From Methylosinus sp. Ce-a6 (GTDB lineage Bacteria; Pseudomonadota; Alphaproteobacteria; Rhizobiales; Beijerinckiaceae): a DNA stretch of 64,000 bases. Position numbers and translations under genes: made by a program. The stretch's first letter is position 1, and each line of letters opens with the position of its first letter. The stretch covers positions 182,447-246,446 of the forward strand of contig NZ_BGJX01000002.1 in NCBI RefSeq assembly GCF_009811655.1, written 5' to 3'. The notes under the pieces are model-generated. The model saw nothing but the letters and a program-made list of their open reading frames with translations, was not told the DNA's origin and ran no database searches. Shown one piece after another: positions 55,287-64,000 of this stretch.

Positions 55287-56271
55287 TCATGACCTCCGGG
55301 AAGATCTCGCCCGCGAAGAGAAAACGCGCGACGCGGCGCGCCAGCGCCGGCGCCAGCAGAAAGCCGTGCCGATAGAGCCCATTGATATAAAGTGTCCGAC
55401 CCCGCCGCAGAATGCGCGGCAGATTGTCCGCGAAAGCCGGCCGCACGTCGGAGCCCGTCTCGACGATCTCGGCCTCCGCGAAAGCGGGATGGATCGCGAA
55501 GGCCGAATTGACGAGCTCGACGATCGAACGCGCGGTGACGCGGGAGCGCTCCTCGTTTTCGATCATCGTCGCGCCGATCATGAACACTCCGTCCCCGCGT
55601 GGGACGACATAGACCGGATGGCGCGGATGCAACATGCGCACGGGCCGCGACAATTCGATCTCCTCGCTGCGCAGCACGAGCATCTCGCCCTTGACGCCGC
55701 GCAGCCCGGCGATCTCGCCGCGCGCCGAAAAGCCGCGGCAGTCGACGATCCAATCCGCCCGCGGCGGCGGCGTCTCGGCGCAGAAGCGAACACGGACATT
55801 GTCCATTGTCTGCAGCCGCTCGAACAGCGCCCGCATCGCCGCGCGCGGCTCGAGATGCGCCTCGTCGCGAAAATAGAGGCCGCCGGAAAAGCGCCCCGCG
55901 AGCGCCGGCTCGAGGGCGGCGAGGGCCGCTTCGTCCAAACGCTCGAAACGGCGGGTGCGCCGGGAGAATTCGCTGAGCTCGGCGCGGTCGCGCGGCGGCG
56001 CGACGACGAGGCTGCCGGCGATCGTCGCGACGGGAATATCCTTGGTCCAGAAGGCGAGCGCCTCCTCGCCGAGCGTGGCGACGATGGGCTCGGCGCTCTC
56101 CAATTCGCACCAGGGCGCGATCATGCCGCCGGCGTGATAGGAGCAGCCGCGCCCCGGCTCGGCGGCTTTCTCGACGAGCTCGACCTCGGCGCCGAAAGGC
56201 GCGCCGGCGCGGGCGATCTCGAAAGCCGCGGTCAGTCCGGCGACGCCGGCGCCGATCACGCCGATCAACAT
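55207..56271 (-). CDS. thiO: Glycine oxidase ThiO
   Basis: The protein (354 residues from the ATG) is a DAO-type flavoenzyme: LIGVIGAGVAGLTAAFEIA for FAD, GCSYHAGGMIAPWCELESAE, and YINGLYRHGFLLAPALARR near the C-terminus. It oxidises glycine to the iminoacetate used by ThiG. The ATG at 56271 is overlapped by the stop codon of a short upstream frame (see 56265). The tail after FPEVMNADQSEWADARG is longer than typical and extends 80 bases into thiS. The gene lies just after a TPP riboswitch. Confidence 0.93.
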   Translation of the reverse strand: MLIGVIGAGVAGLTAAFEIARAGAPFGAEVELVEKAAEPGRGCSYHAGGMIAPWCELESAEPIVATLGEEALAFWTKDIPVATIAGSLVVAPPRDRAELSEFSRRTRRFERLDEAALAALEPALAGRFSGGLYFRDEAHLEPRAAMRALFERLQTMDNVRVRFCAETPPPRADWIVDCRGFSARGEIAGLRGVKGEMLVLRSEEIELSRPVRMLHPRHPVYVVPRGDGVFMIGATMIENEERSRVTARSIVELVNSAFAIHPAFAEAEIVETGSDVRPAFADNLPRILRRGRTLYINGLYRHGFLLAPALARRVARFLFAGEIFPEVMNADQSEWADARGRGAHAGTAHRGAGL

Positions 56272-56312
56272 CGCGGCGGCTCTGCGGCGCGGCCGGGAAA
56301 ACAAAGGATCAT
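56265..56312 (-). CDS. Short leader frame at the riboswitch exit, overlapping thiO start
   Basis: An ATG at 56312 preceded by GGGAGGTCGC, a strong ribosome-binding site formed by the riboswitch 3' end, opens a 15-codon frame (MILCFPGRAAEPPRC) whose TGA overlaps the thiO ATG as ATGTTGA. Ribosomes loaded at the riboswitch-controlled site could terminate here and reinitiate on thiO, which lacks its own good site. Translation of this frame has not been shown. Confidence 0.45.
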   Translation of the reverse strand: MILCFPGRAAEPPRC

Positions 56313-56450
56313 GCGACCTCCCTACGCCAGCGCGAACTGGATCAGGTTCGAAGGGTCGCCGAGCCGCTTTTTTTAAGAGCTCTTCGGCCTCTCAGCCTCT
56401 TGCCGCGCGCGAAAGGCGCGCCGGCGGCGAGGCTCCCCCGGGCGAGACCG
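56313..56450 (-). promoter_or_regulatory. TPP riboswitch (THI element)
   Basis: On the reverse strand the conserved parts occur in order: GGGGGAGCC, GGCTGAGAGG, ACCCTTCGAACCTGATCCAG, GCTGGCGTAGGGA. These match the THI box consensus (CTGAGA ... ACCCTTTGAACCTGATCTGG ... GTAGGGA). It precedes thiO, and its last stem includes GGGAGG, the ribosome-binding sequence of the leader frame, so translation control by TPP is the likely mode. Region 56272-56586 has no other gene. Confidence 0.95.
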
Positions 56451-56497
56451 AGATTCGCGCAGGAGCGGCGACGCGTCAAGCGGGGCCGCAATAGCCC

Positions 56498-56578
56498 CGT
56501 CATCGCGAGCGAAGCGACGCGAGCCAGAGCCGTGGGGCGGCCCCGGATCGCTTCGTCGCTCCGCTCCTCGCGATGACG
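56498..56578. repeat. GCGAGCGAAGCGA-type intergenic palindrome, copy 1
   Basis: CGTCATCGCGAGCGAAGCGA at one end is mirrored by CGTCGCTCCGCTCCTCGCGATGACG at the other, with an inner GCGAGCC...GGATCGC part. The same family recurs at 61110-61191 with CATTGCGAGCG. It lies just after the bolA stop codon. Confidence 0.88.
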
Positions 56579-56586
56579 GCCCGCCG

Positions 56587-56874
56587 CTACTCCTGCGGGG
56601 CGCGGGCGGTGATCGCCAGAGCGTGCACGCGGCCGGCCAGCTCCTCGGCGAGCAGCGAATTGACGATCCTGTGGCGCTCCACCAGTCTCTTGCCGGCGAA
56701 AGCCTCGCTCACGACCTCGATGCGAAAATGGCTCTCGCCGTCCTGATGGTGGCCGCCATGGCCGGCGTGCTGATGCGACTCGTCGATCACCTTCAAGGAG
56801 AGCGGTGCGAGCGCATCGGTCAGCTTCGATCTTATGCGGGCCTGGACGGCGCCGATATTGCCTTGCTCGGCCAT
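56587..56874 (-). CDS. bolA: BolA family protein
   Basis: This 95-residue protein is BolA-like: SLKVIDESHQHAGHGG then HFRIEVVSEAFAGKRLVERH and NSLLAEELAGRVHALAITAR, with the conserved SHFR-type motif and the metal/cluster-binding His/Cys region (His-rich QHAGHGGHHQDG). BolA proteins work with monothiol glutaredoxins in iron-sulfur trafficking. The ATG at 56874 is followed by AEQGNIGAVQARI. A J-domain protein gene is divergent. Confidence 0.93.
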   Translation of the reverse strand: MAEQGNIGAVQARIRSKLTDALAPLSLKVIDESHQHAGHGGHHQDGESHFRIEVVSEAFAGKRLVERHRIVNSLLAEELAGRVHALAITARAPQE

Positions 56875-56980
56875 AGTGAAATCCTCCTCGTCGCCCTCCG
56901 CCCAAGCAAAATTCCCGCCGCGTGAAATTGGCGCCGGGTTCCGCTTGCAGCCTGCGGCCAGTCTACCATAATGCAGCGCC

Positions 56981-57589
56981 ATGGATTTGAACTCGCCCCT
57001 CTTCGATCGTATCCGCGTCAAGCCGGAGCAGAGGCAGGAGCGGCGCGAGAGCCGCTTTCGCTGCGACGCCCCGGGCTGCGAGGCCGACGGCTCCTATCGC
57101 GCGCCCATGGGGCGGCTGCGCGAGGGGCAATATTTCTGCTTCTGCCTGGAGCACGTGCGGGAATACAACAATTCCTACAATTACTTCAACGGCATGAGCG
57201 ACGAGGCCGTCGCCCGCTATCTGAAGGACGACGCCACCACCGGCCATCGTCCGACCTGGTCGATGGGCGTGAAGCGCGGACAAGCGGCGTTTCGCGAGGA
57301 CCCGCTGCGGGCGGAGAATTTCGCCGATCCGCTCGGCCTCTACCGACAGAGATCGCACCGCGGGCGGCCGCCGGCGGAGGCGGCGCCGCGCTATTCGGCG
57401 GTGACGATCAAGGCGCTGAATGCGCTCGGCCTCGATGAAACCGCCTGTGCGGAGGCGATCAAGACGCGCTATAAGGAGCTCGTCAAACGTCACCATCCGG
57501 ACGCCAATGGCGGAGATCGCTCCTGCGAGGAAAGGCTGCGGGAGATCATCCACGCATATAAGACGCTGCGGGCGGCCAAGCTCGTCTGA
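56981..57589 (+). CDS. J-domain protein with N-terminal cysteine-rich region
   Basis: The 202-residue protein has a conserved N-terminal region (RFRCDAPGCEADGSYRAPMG ... YFCFCLEHVREYNNSYNYF) containing four cysteines and aromatic residues, and a C-terminal J domain (about 140-200) with the HPD tripeptide in KELVKRHHPDANGGDRS. J domains stimulate DnaK. The cysteine pairs may bind a metal. This architecture recurs in alphaproteobacteria, with no known client. It is followed closely by cobS and is divergent from bolA. Confidence 0.88.
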   Translation: MDLNSPLFDRIRVKPEQRQERRESRFRCDAPGCEADGSYRAPMGRLREGQYFCFCLEHVREYNNSYNYFNGMSDEAVARYLKDDATTGHRPTWSMGVKRGQAAFREDPLRAENFADPLGLYRQRSHRGRPPAEAAPRYSAVTIKALNALGLDETACAEAIKTRYKELVKRHHPDANGGDRSCEERLREIIHAYKTLRAAKLV

Positions 57590-57658
57590 ACAAGCTCGTT
57601 TGACCAAGCCTTGCCGGCCACGAGCGTCGCGAGCGCGCGCCGGCGAAACGGAGGATCA

Positions 57659-58657
57659 ATGTCAACCCCAAGCGACAAAGCGGCCGGGTCCGCGCATCTG
57701 CCGGACCTCACAGTCTCCGTGCGCCAGCTGTTCGGCATCGACTCCGATCTCGAGGTTCCCGCCTATTCCGAGCCGGACGAGCATGTTCCGGACAATGACC
57801 CCGACTATCTCTTCGACCGCGAGACGACGCTCGCCATTCTCGCCGGCTTCGCCCGCAATCGCCGCGTCATGGTCACGGGCTACCACGGCACCGGCAAGTC
57901 CACCCATATCGAGCAGGTCGCCGCGCGCCTCAACTGGCCCTGCGTGCGCGTCAATCTCGACAGCCATGTCTCGCGCATCGATCTCGTCGGCAAGGACGCG
58001 ATCGTGCTCAAGGACGGCAAGCAGGTCACCGAGTTCCGCGACGGCATTCTGCCCTGGGCGCTGCAGCACAATATCGCGCTGTGCTTCGACGAATATGACG
58101 CCGGCCGCCCGGATGTGATGTTCGTCATTCAGCGCGTGCTCGAGGTCTCCGGCCGGCTGACGCTCTTGGACCAGAACAGGGTCATCCGCCCGCATCCGGC
58201 CTTCCGCCTCTTCGCCACCGCCAACACGGTCGGCCTCGGCGACACCTCCGGCCTCTATCACGGCACGCAGCAGATCAATCAGGGCCAGATGGACCGCTGG
58301 TCGATCGTCGCCACGCTCAACTATCTGCCGCATGACGCCGAGACCAATATCGTGCTCGCCAAGGTCAAGAGCTTCGACAAGACGAAGGAAGGCCGCGACG
58401 CGATCAATAAGATGGTGCGCGTCGCCGATTTGACCCGCAACGCCTTCATGTCCGGCGATCTCTCGACGGTGATGAGCCCGCGCACGGTCATCACCTGGGC
58501 GGAGAATTCCGAGATTTTCGGCGATGTGGGCTTCGCCTTCCGGCTCACCTTCCTGAACAAATGCGACGAGCTCGAGCGTCCGCTCGTCGCCGAGTTCTAC
58601 CAGCGCTGCTTCGGCAAGGAATTGCCCGAGAGCGCGGTGAATGTGGTGATGTCCTGA
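57659..58657 (+). CDS. cobS: Cobaltochelatase subunit CobS
   Basis: This 332-residue AAA+ protein has Walker A in [20 protein letters not shown] (about 83-102), Walker B in [20 protein letters not shown], and later sensor motifs ([20 protein letters not shown]). CobS with CobT forms the ATPase part of the aerobic cobaltochelatase that inserts cobalt into hydrogenobyrinate a,c-diamide for cobalamin. CobT and CobN are not next to it here. The ATG at 57659 follows GGAGGATCA. The J-domain gene precedes it by 69 bases. Confidence 0.94.
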   Translation: MSTPSDKAAGSAHLPDLTVSVRQLFGIDSDLEVPAYSEPDEHVPDNDPDYLFDRETTLAILAGFARNRRVMVTGYHGTGKSTHIEQVAARLNWPCVRVNLDSHVSRIDLVGKDAIVLKDGKQVTEFRDGILPWALQHNIALCFDEYDAGRPDVMFVIQRVLEVSGRLTLLDQNRVIRPHPAFRLFATANTVGLGDTSGLYHGTQQINQGQMDRWSIVATLNYLPHDAETNIVLAKVKSFDKTKEGRDAINKMVRVADLTRNAFMSGDLSTVMSPRTVITWAENSEIFGDVGFAFRLTFLNKCDELERPLVAEFYQRCFGKELPESAVNVVMS

Positions 58658-58659
58658 AG

Positions 58660-58735
58660 ATGGATCGGCAGTAGGCAGTCGGCTTTGGGCAATCGCGCGA
58701 GTCCGACCGCCCACTGCCGATTTCGACTGCCCCGA
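58660..58735. repeat. CAGTAGGCAGTCGG-type palindromic repeat
   Basis: CGGCAGTAGGCAGTCGG at the left is mirrored by CCGACCGCCCACTGCCG at the right, with an imperfect centre. It lies between the convergent cobS and trmD genes and may act as a bidirectional transcript end. Confidence 0.7.
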
Positions 58736-59434
58736 TCACCTCTCCTCGCCGCCGCGGCGCGCGAGCAGGTCCGGCCGCCTTGCGCGCGTGAGCTCGACGG
58801 CGCGATCATGGCGCCAGCGCGCGATCTTGGCGTGATCGCCGCCGAGCAGCACATCCGGTATCGCCCGGCCTTCGAAATCGCGCGGTCGCGTATATTGCGG
58901 ATATTCGAGAAGACCGCTCTCGAAGCTCTCCTCCTCGCCGGATGTCGCCTCTCCCATGATCCCGGGAAGGAGCCGCACGCAGGCGTCGAGGAGCGCCATC
59001 GCCGCGATCTCGCCGCCCGAGAGCACATAATCGCCGATCGAAATTTCTTGGAGCGCGCGCGCCTCGATGATGCGCTCGTCGACGCCCTCGAAACGCCCGC
59101 ACAGAATGACGACGCCTTCGCCGGCGACGAATTCGCGCACGCGCTTTTGCGTGAGCGGCGCCCCGCGCGGACTCATCAACAAGCGAGGGCGCGCGTCATC
59201 CGCCGGCGCGGCGGCGTCGATCGCGGCGGCGAGAACATCGGCGCGCATCACCATGCCGGGACCGCCGCCGGCGGGCGTATCATCGACGGCGCGATGACGG
59301 CCGAGGCCATGCGCGCGAATATTGCGCGCCTCGAGCGACCAGAGCCCGCCTGCGAGCCCCTCGCCGGCGAGCGATAGCCCCAGCGGGCCGGGAAACATTT
59401 CCGGAAAGAGGGTGAGGATGGTCGCGCGCCACAT
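58736..59434 (-). CDS. trmD: tRNA (guanine-37-N1)-methyltransferase TrmD
   Basis: This 232-residue SPOUT enzyme shows the trefoil-knot motifs [20 protein letters not shown] (about 110-129) and [20 protein letters not shown]. It methylates G37 of tRNAs to prevent frameshifting. Length and order match the family. In many bacteria rimM precedes trmD directly; here 1.0 kb including an oppositely oriented gene lies between them. Confidence 0.97.
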   Translation of the reverse strand: MWRATILTLFPEMFPGPLGLSLAGEGLAGGLWSLEARNIRAHGLGRHRAVDDTPAGGGPGMVMRADVLAAAIDAAAPADDARPRLLMSPRGAPLTQKRVREFVAGEGVVILCGRFEGVDERIIEARALQEISIGDYVLSGGEIAAMALLDACVRLLPGIMGEATSGEEESFESGLLEYPQYTRPRDFEGRAIPDVLLGGDHAKIARWRHDRAVELTRARRPDLLARRGGEER

Positions 59435-59608
59435 GCGGCGGCTTATGGCACGAGGGCGGAGAGCAGGGAAGGCGGCGCCGGCGCCACGAACCAGCCGCGG
59501 CCCAGCCTGACTAGGTACTATTTCGGATTCTTCGGCTTTTTAACGGTCCATTCACGAAGATCGCACCAGCCTTTCAGCGTTTTCTTCTCACTTTTTGGAG
59601 CACGACCC

Positions 59609-60394
59609 ATGTGGCGACTTTTCAATGCTCTATGCATGCTGTCCGTTGTGACTCTGCTGGTTCTGCACGGCGGACAGGCGCGCTCCTTGCCAGAGCGGCC
59701 GCAGTGGCGGTCGGAGGTCGACGGCATGGAATGCGCCGAGCTCGATCGCGGCGCGCTCGGCGCCTCCGCCAGAACCTTCCTCGTTCCGGCCTCGGCCGGC
59801 GCGTTCCCGAGCTGGACTCCTCCGGCCGAGATCGAGGCGAAAGCTCTCGTTTGGCGGCCTCCCGGAGAAATCGCCTCGGCGCGAGCCGCCGAAATGACGG
59901 GTTTCGCCGCGGTCGGCGCGACTGCAAAGCCCGCCTCGAGCTGGGCGCCTCCCGCGGAGATCGCCACGAAACCCGTGAGATCGACCTTTGCCGACCGCGC
60001 TCGCGTCTGGCTGCCGCCGGCCGACATCGCCCACGCGAAAGCCGCCGGCCTCGCCGTCCCGGCCTCGGCCGAATCGCCGGCCTCGAAATGGGCGCGTCCG
60101 ACGGAGATCGCCGACGAGGCTCCGGTCCTCGAACACAGATCCGCATTCACCGGCGGCGCTCGCGCCTGGCTGCCGCCGACCGAGATCGCCTCCGCGCGAG
60201 CCGCGGTCGACGACATCGTCACGGGCCTCGCCGCCGCCCGCGCTTCGCCCCACGACCGTTCGCGCTCGAATTGGATTCCCCCGGCCGAGATCGCCGCGCT
60301 CCTGCCGATGGCGTCCCGATCCACGATTGCGAACGACGCTCTGGTTTGGCGGCCGCCGGAGGAAATCGCGAAATCCAAGATCGCATCGCGGTGA
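59609..60394 (+). CDS. Secreted protein with eight WxPPxEI motifs, inserted between rimM and trmD
   Basis: I do not recognise a family. The 261-residue protein has a signal peptide (FNALCMLSVVTLLVLHGG, cleaved near QARS) and then eight copies of W-x-[PR]-P-x-[ED]-I with tryptophans at 69, 82, 112, 134, 161, 187, 222 and 247. Odd copies follow S-x and even copies follow V or A, and they are joined as four A-B pairs (for example SWTPPAEI and VWRPPGEIAS). The ATG at 59609 has GGAG eight bases upstream. It lies opposite to its neighbours in an otherwise conserved locus, which suggests insertion. No membrane anchor or known domain is present. Confidence 0.8.
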   Translation: MWRLFNALCMLSVVTLLVLHGGQARSLPERPQWRSEVDGMECAELDRGALGASARTFLVPASAGAFPSWTPPAEIEAKALVWRPPGEIASARAAEMTGFAAVGATAKPASSWAPPAEIATKPVRSTFADRARVWLPPADIAHAKAAGLAVPASAESPASKWARPTEIADEAPVLEHRSAFTGGARAWLPPTEIASARAAVDDIVTGLAAARASPHDRSRSNWIPPAEIAALLPMASRSTIANDALVWRPPEEIAKSKIASR

Positions 60395-60473
60395 TGAGCG
60401 CACCGCCAACGGCCGCACGAGCGCAAACGCCGGCGGCCGTTTCTCCATTGCGCAGCGAAGCCCGCCGCGCGGC

Positions 60474-61001
60474 TCAAGCCTCTCCTTCGGATGCGCCTTC
60501 GTCCAATATCGGCGGCTCCGCCACGATGCGGCCGCCCGCCACATCGACGATGGGAACGACCGTCTTCGTGAAAGGCAATAGCAGCGTCTCCCCGCCGTCG
60601 GGCGGCGACACTTCCAAAATATCGCCCGCGCCGAAATTGCGCACCGCGATCACCACGCCGAGCCCCTCGCCGTCACGGGTCTCGACGCGCAACCCCTCGA
60701 GATCGGCGAGATAGAATTCATCTTCCTCGGGCTCCGGCAGCGCCGCGCGCGGAAGATAGAGCTCGATGCCGGTCAAGGCCGTGGCGGCGTCGCGGTCGGC
60801 GACGCCCTCGAGGCGCGCGACGAACATGTCCTTGCCGAGCGGCCGCAGCGAAGCGATGACGAAACGCCGCGCGCCGCTCGCGTCGAACAAGGGGCCATAG
60901 GAGGAAATCGCCGCCGGATCGGCGGTAAAGCTCTGCAGGCGGATTTCGCCGCGCACGCCATGCGCGGCGCCGAGCCGGCCGAGCAGAATGGCGTTTTTCA
61001 T
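60474..61001 (-). CDS. rimM: Ribosome maturation factor RimM
   Basis: This 175-residue protein has the RimM N-terminal domain (ILLGRLGAAHGVRGEIRLQS ... FVARLEGVADRDAATALTGI) and the PRC-barrel C-terminal domain (EFYLADLEGLRVETRDGEGL ... LLLPFTKTVVPIVDVAGGRI). It helps assemble the 30S subunit head. The ATG at 61001 is preferred over a TTG at 61013. Downstream the order breaks, with the WxPPxEI gene intervening before trmD; upstream lie rpsP and a repeat. Confidence 0.95.
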   Translation of the reverse strand: MKNAILLGRLGAAHGVRGEIRLQSFTADPAAISSYGPLFDASGARRFVIASLRPLGKDMFVARLEGVADRDAATALTGIELYLPRAALPEPEEDEFYLADLEGLRVETRDGEGLGVVIAVRNFGAGDILEVSPPDGGETLLLPFTKTVVPIVDVAGGRIVAEPPILDEGASEGEA

Positions 61002-61018
61002 GCGCAGACGCAAGCGAA

Positions 61019-61066
61019 CCTGAAGGCTCGCGGTCCAAGGCGGGCAAAGGACCGCGAGCCTTCAGG
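61019..61066. repeat. 18-base perfect inverted repeat between rimM and rpsP
   Basis: CCTGAAGGCTCGCGGTCC (61019-61036) is inverted exactly as GGACCGCGAGCCTTCAGG (61049-61066), leaving a 12-base loop. Lying between rpsP and rimM in a usually compact ribosomal cluster, it may adjust relative expression of the two genes. Confidence 0.9.
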
Positions 61067-61109
61067 CTCGCGTCGGAAATAATCACCTGGAAGCATGACC
61101 ATGGCCCGG

Positions 61110-61191
61110 CGTCATTGCGAGCGAAGCGAAGCAATCCAGAAGCCGCGCCGCGACTCTGGATTGCTTCGTCGCTTCGCTCCTCGCAATGACG
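61110..61191. repeat. GCGAGCGAAGCGA-type intergenic palindrome, copy 2
   Basis: CGTCATTGCGAGCGAAGCGA at the left pairs with GCTTCGCTCCTCGCAATGACG at the right, and inner GCAATCCAGA pairs with TCTGGATTGC. It is the same family as 56498-56578, with a T in place of C in CATTGCG balanced by A on the other arm (CGCAATG). Confidence 0.9.
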
Positions 61192-61197
61192 GCGTCA

Positions 61198-61548
61198 TCA
61201 GGCCGAGGCGGCCTCGGCCGCGGCGGCGGCCGCAGCGGCGCGCTCCTGGGCCTTCTTCTTCGGCTGCGCCTTCTGCGGATTGTTGCGCGCCTCGCGCTTG
61301 CCGACGCCGACGCTCTCCAGCAGGCGGGCGACGCGATCGGTCGCCTGCGCGCCCTTGGCGATCCACTCCTGCGCCTTTTCGGCGTCGAGCACGAGACGAT
61401 CGGCGGCGTCCTTCGGCTTCAGCGGATCGAAAGTGCCGAGCTTCTCGATGAAGCGACCATCACGGGGCGAACGCGAATCGGCGACGACGACGCGATAGAA
61501 GGGACGCTTCTTGGCGCCGCCGCGGGAGAGTCTGATCTTCAGGGACAT
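61198..61548 (-). CDS. rpsP: 30S ribosomal protein S16
   Basis: The 116-residue protein begins [20 protein letters not shown] and continues [20 protein letters not shown], the standard S16 core. After the core it has an alphaproteobacterial Lys/Ala-rich extension ending in an alanine run. It is a primary 30S assembly protein. It lies downstream of ffh and upstream of rimM in the usual order. Confidence 0.97.
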   Translation of the reverse strand: MSLKIRLSRGGAKKRPFYRVVVADSRSPRDGRFIEKLGTFDPLKPKDAADRLVLDAEKAQEWIAKGAQATDRVARLLESVGVGKREARNNPQKAQPKKKAQERAAAAAAAAEAASA

Positions 61549-61563
61549 GTCGGTTCCTTTGTC

Positions 61564-61632
61564 GAGTGAGTGGTCAGTCGTGAGTGGTCAGTAGTAAGTG
61601 GCGCCATTCACTACTCACTACTCACCACTCAC
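61564..61632. repeat. GAGTGGTCAGT-type repeat between ffh and rpsP
   Basis: GAGTGAGTGGTCAGTCGTGA and GTGGTCAGTAGTAAGTGGCG at the left pair imperfectly with ATTCACTACTCACTACTCAC at the right. The repeats are related to those at 5751 and 63195. Confidence 0.8.
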
Positions 61633-61637
61633 TTTTT

Positions 61638-63179
<1,542 letters not shown>

Positions 63180-63194
63180 CGGTTTCTCCTGGCG

Positions 63195-63281
63195 GGAGAG
63201 TGAGTGGTGAGATGGTGAGTGGTGAGTAGCGGCCGAACCGGGTCTACTACTCCCTACTCACGATCTCACTACTCACCTCTC
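63195..63281. repeat. GAGTGGTGAGATGG-type inverted repeat upstream of ffh
   Basis: GGGAGAGTGAGTGGTGAGAT at the left matches CTCACGATCTCACTACTCACC at the right in inverted sense, with an inner GTAGCGG/CTACTAC part. It may lie in the ffh leader. Confidence 0.8.
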
Positions 63282-63952
63282 CAAAGCAAATCGCGCCCGG
63301 GAGCGCATCGCGCTGCCGGACGTTGGCCCTACGCCTCGCGGGCGAATGGGCGGGTCAGTAGGTCATCTCTGACGAGATTGGCGTGTTTTTAGGCGCTGGG
63401 GCCTGGGAAGTCAACGCGCGGCGGGATAGGACTATCGTCAGGCCGCGCCGAGGCGCCCCGGGGCCTCGCGGCGGCGGGGAGGAACGGGAGTTTCGGGACG
63501 CTCCGGCCCCTTTCGGCCGCAGCGCTTAAGAAAATCTGTCGGTTCCGGAGCGTCCCGAAACGCGGCTTCGCCTTCTCGTCGACGTCCCGAGGCGTATCCG
63601 GACCCGCGAATCCTGGGGTTTCACGTTCAAGACCCGATCGCTTCCGAAGGCCTGGGATCACGGAACGGCTCTCGCTCTCCCTATGGACGGGAGAGAAACG
63701 CCGGTCCGGCGACGCGCCGCCTGTCCAGGGGCGGGGGTCGCCGTCCCGGATGGAGCCGGCCCCCGCCCGCGTTCCACGACCCGAGAAACGCGCCCTTGCG
63801 TCGGCGGGAGCGAGGGGAAAGATAGGAATATTTTCAGGTTTCGTCAAGGGCCCGACAGTGAGATTCCAGGGCGATCGGGTGAAGAAATAGGTGACAAGAC
63901 GCGTCTGAGCTGAATCTCTCGGCATCCTCTGATTCGATCTTTGGGGGATTGC
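63282..63952. other. Gene-free 671-base region with a long inverted repeat
   Basis: GTTTCGGGACGCTCCGG (63491-63507) is repeated exactly inverted at 63546-63562 with 38 bases between. The reading frames seen here are Pro/Arg-rich and lack ribosome-binding sites, and none looks real. An AT-richer patch at about 63822-63842 (AGATAGGAATATTTTCAGGT) could be a promoter. No tRNA or known structured RNA was recognised. Confidence 0.6.
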
Positions 63953-64000
63953 GATGGACGCGAGCGGACGCGACTTCGAGGCTCTGGCCGAGACGACGGC
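63953..64000 (+). CDS. Start of an unidentified gene (partial, runs off the window)
   Basis: An ATG at 63953 preceded by TGGGGGATTGCG begins a frame reading MDASGRDFEALAETT up to the window edge. The ribosome-binding sequence and codon use look genuine, but sixteen residues are too few to name a family. Confidence 0.4.

Noticed and set aside
63389..63925. 178-residue frame near the window end
   Set aside because: Pro/Arg/Ser-rich composition, no ribosome-binding site and interruption by a perfect inverted repeat; treated as non-coding.

Overview
The window reads as chromosome of a high-GC (roughly two-thirds G+C by eye) alphaproteobacterium of the order Hyphomicrobiales. The best clue to lifestyle is a lanthanide-dependent methanol dehydrogenase cluster (xoxF, xoxG, xoxJ with PQQ-associated accessory genes, 47118-53174), which fits a methylotroph, plausibly a type II methanotroph of the Methylosinus/Methylocystis kind. 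That placement is inference from gene content, gene style and repeat style; no database was searched. About 60 protein genes, one tRNA, a TPP riboswitch and several dispersed repeat families are annotated. No transposase, phage or CRISPR array was seen.

Layout. 1-5.7 kb: rtcB, tRNA-Leu(CAG), an NDUFA9-like SDR protein, an EI24 membrane protein and two methyltransferases. 5.8-14.2 kb: an iron-sulfur oxidoreductase subunit, cupin-like and DUF882 proteins, then a leftward four-gene operon (tag, HD hydrolase, dual-specificity phosphatase, NrtR-like regulator). 14.3-19.5 kb: small secreted proteins (two PsiF-like, one Spy-like), DUF3126, gamma carbonic anhydrase, a transglutaminase-like peptidase and UspA. 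19.5-25.8 kb: K+ channel, alaS, recA with a LexA box abutting its promoter, and pyrE. 25.8-31.4 kb: cytochrome c, LysM/BON protein, diheme peroxidase, GlcG-like protein, SGNH hydrolase, RluA-type synthase. 31.5-35.6 kb: a nickel module (HupE-like permease, nikR, TonB receptor) with a near-consensus NikR operator before the receptor. 35.8-41.6 kb: DUF2235, orphan BrnA, dnaG (zinc-finger cysteines absent), rpoD. 41.6-45.0 kb: DUF4160/DUF2442 pair, adenine methylase, Uma2, DUF983. 45.1-47.0 kb: TetR and glycosyltransferase. 47.1-53.2 kb: the xox cluster. 53.2-56.5 kb: thiO-thiS-(small membrane protein)-thiG-thiE under a TPP riboswitch. 56.6-58.7 kb: bolA, J-domain protein, cobS. 58.7-63.2 kb: trmD, rimM, rpsP, ffh, interrupted by an opposite-strand secreted protein carrying eight WxPPxEI motifs. 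The last 0.8 kb is mostly non-coding.

How genes work together. XoxF oxidises methanol in the periplasm and passes electrons to XoxG; XoxJ and the neighbouring metallohydrolase, SoxYZ-like carrier and CxxxCW protein are family-level PQQ-dehydrogenase accessories of unsettled role. NikR probably represses the TonB receptor and perhaps the HupE-like permease, giving nickel homeostasis. The thi operon makes the thiazole half of thiamine and joins it to the pyrimidine under TPP control.

Most original observations: the WxPPxEI repeat protein inside the rimM-trmD locus; a short riboswitch-proximal reading frame overlapping the thiO start; a dispersed hairpin family with compensatory stem changes; the NikR operator with exact 16-base spacing; and a primase lacking the usual zinc ligands.
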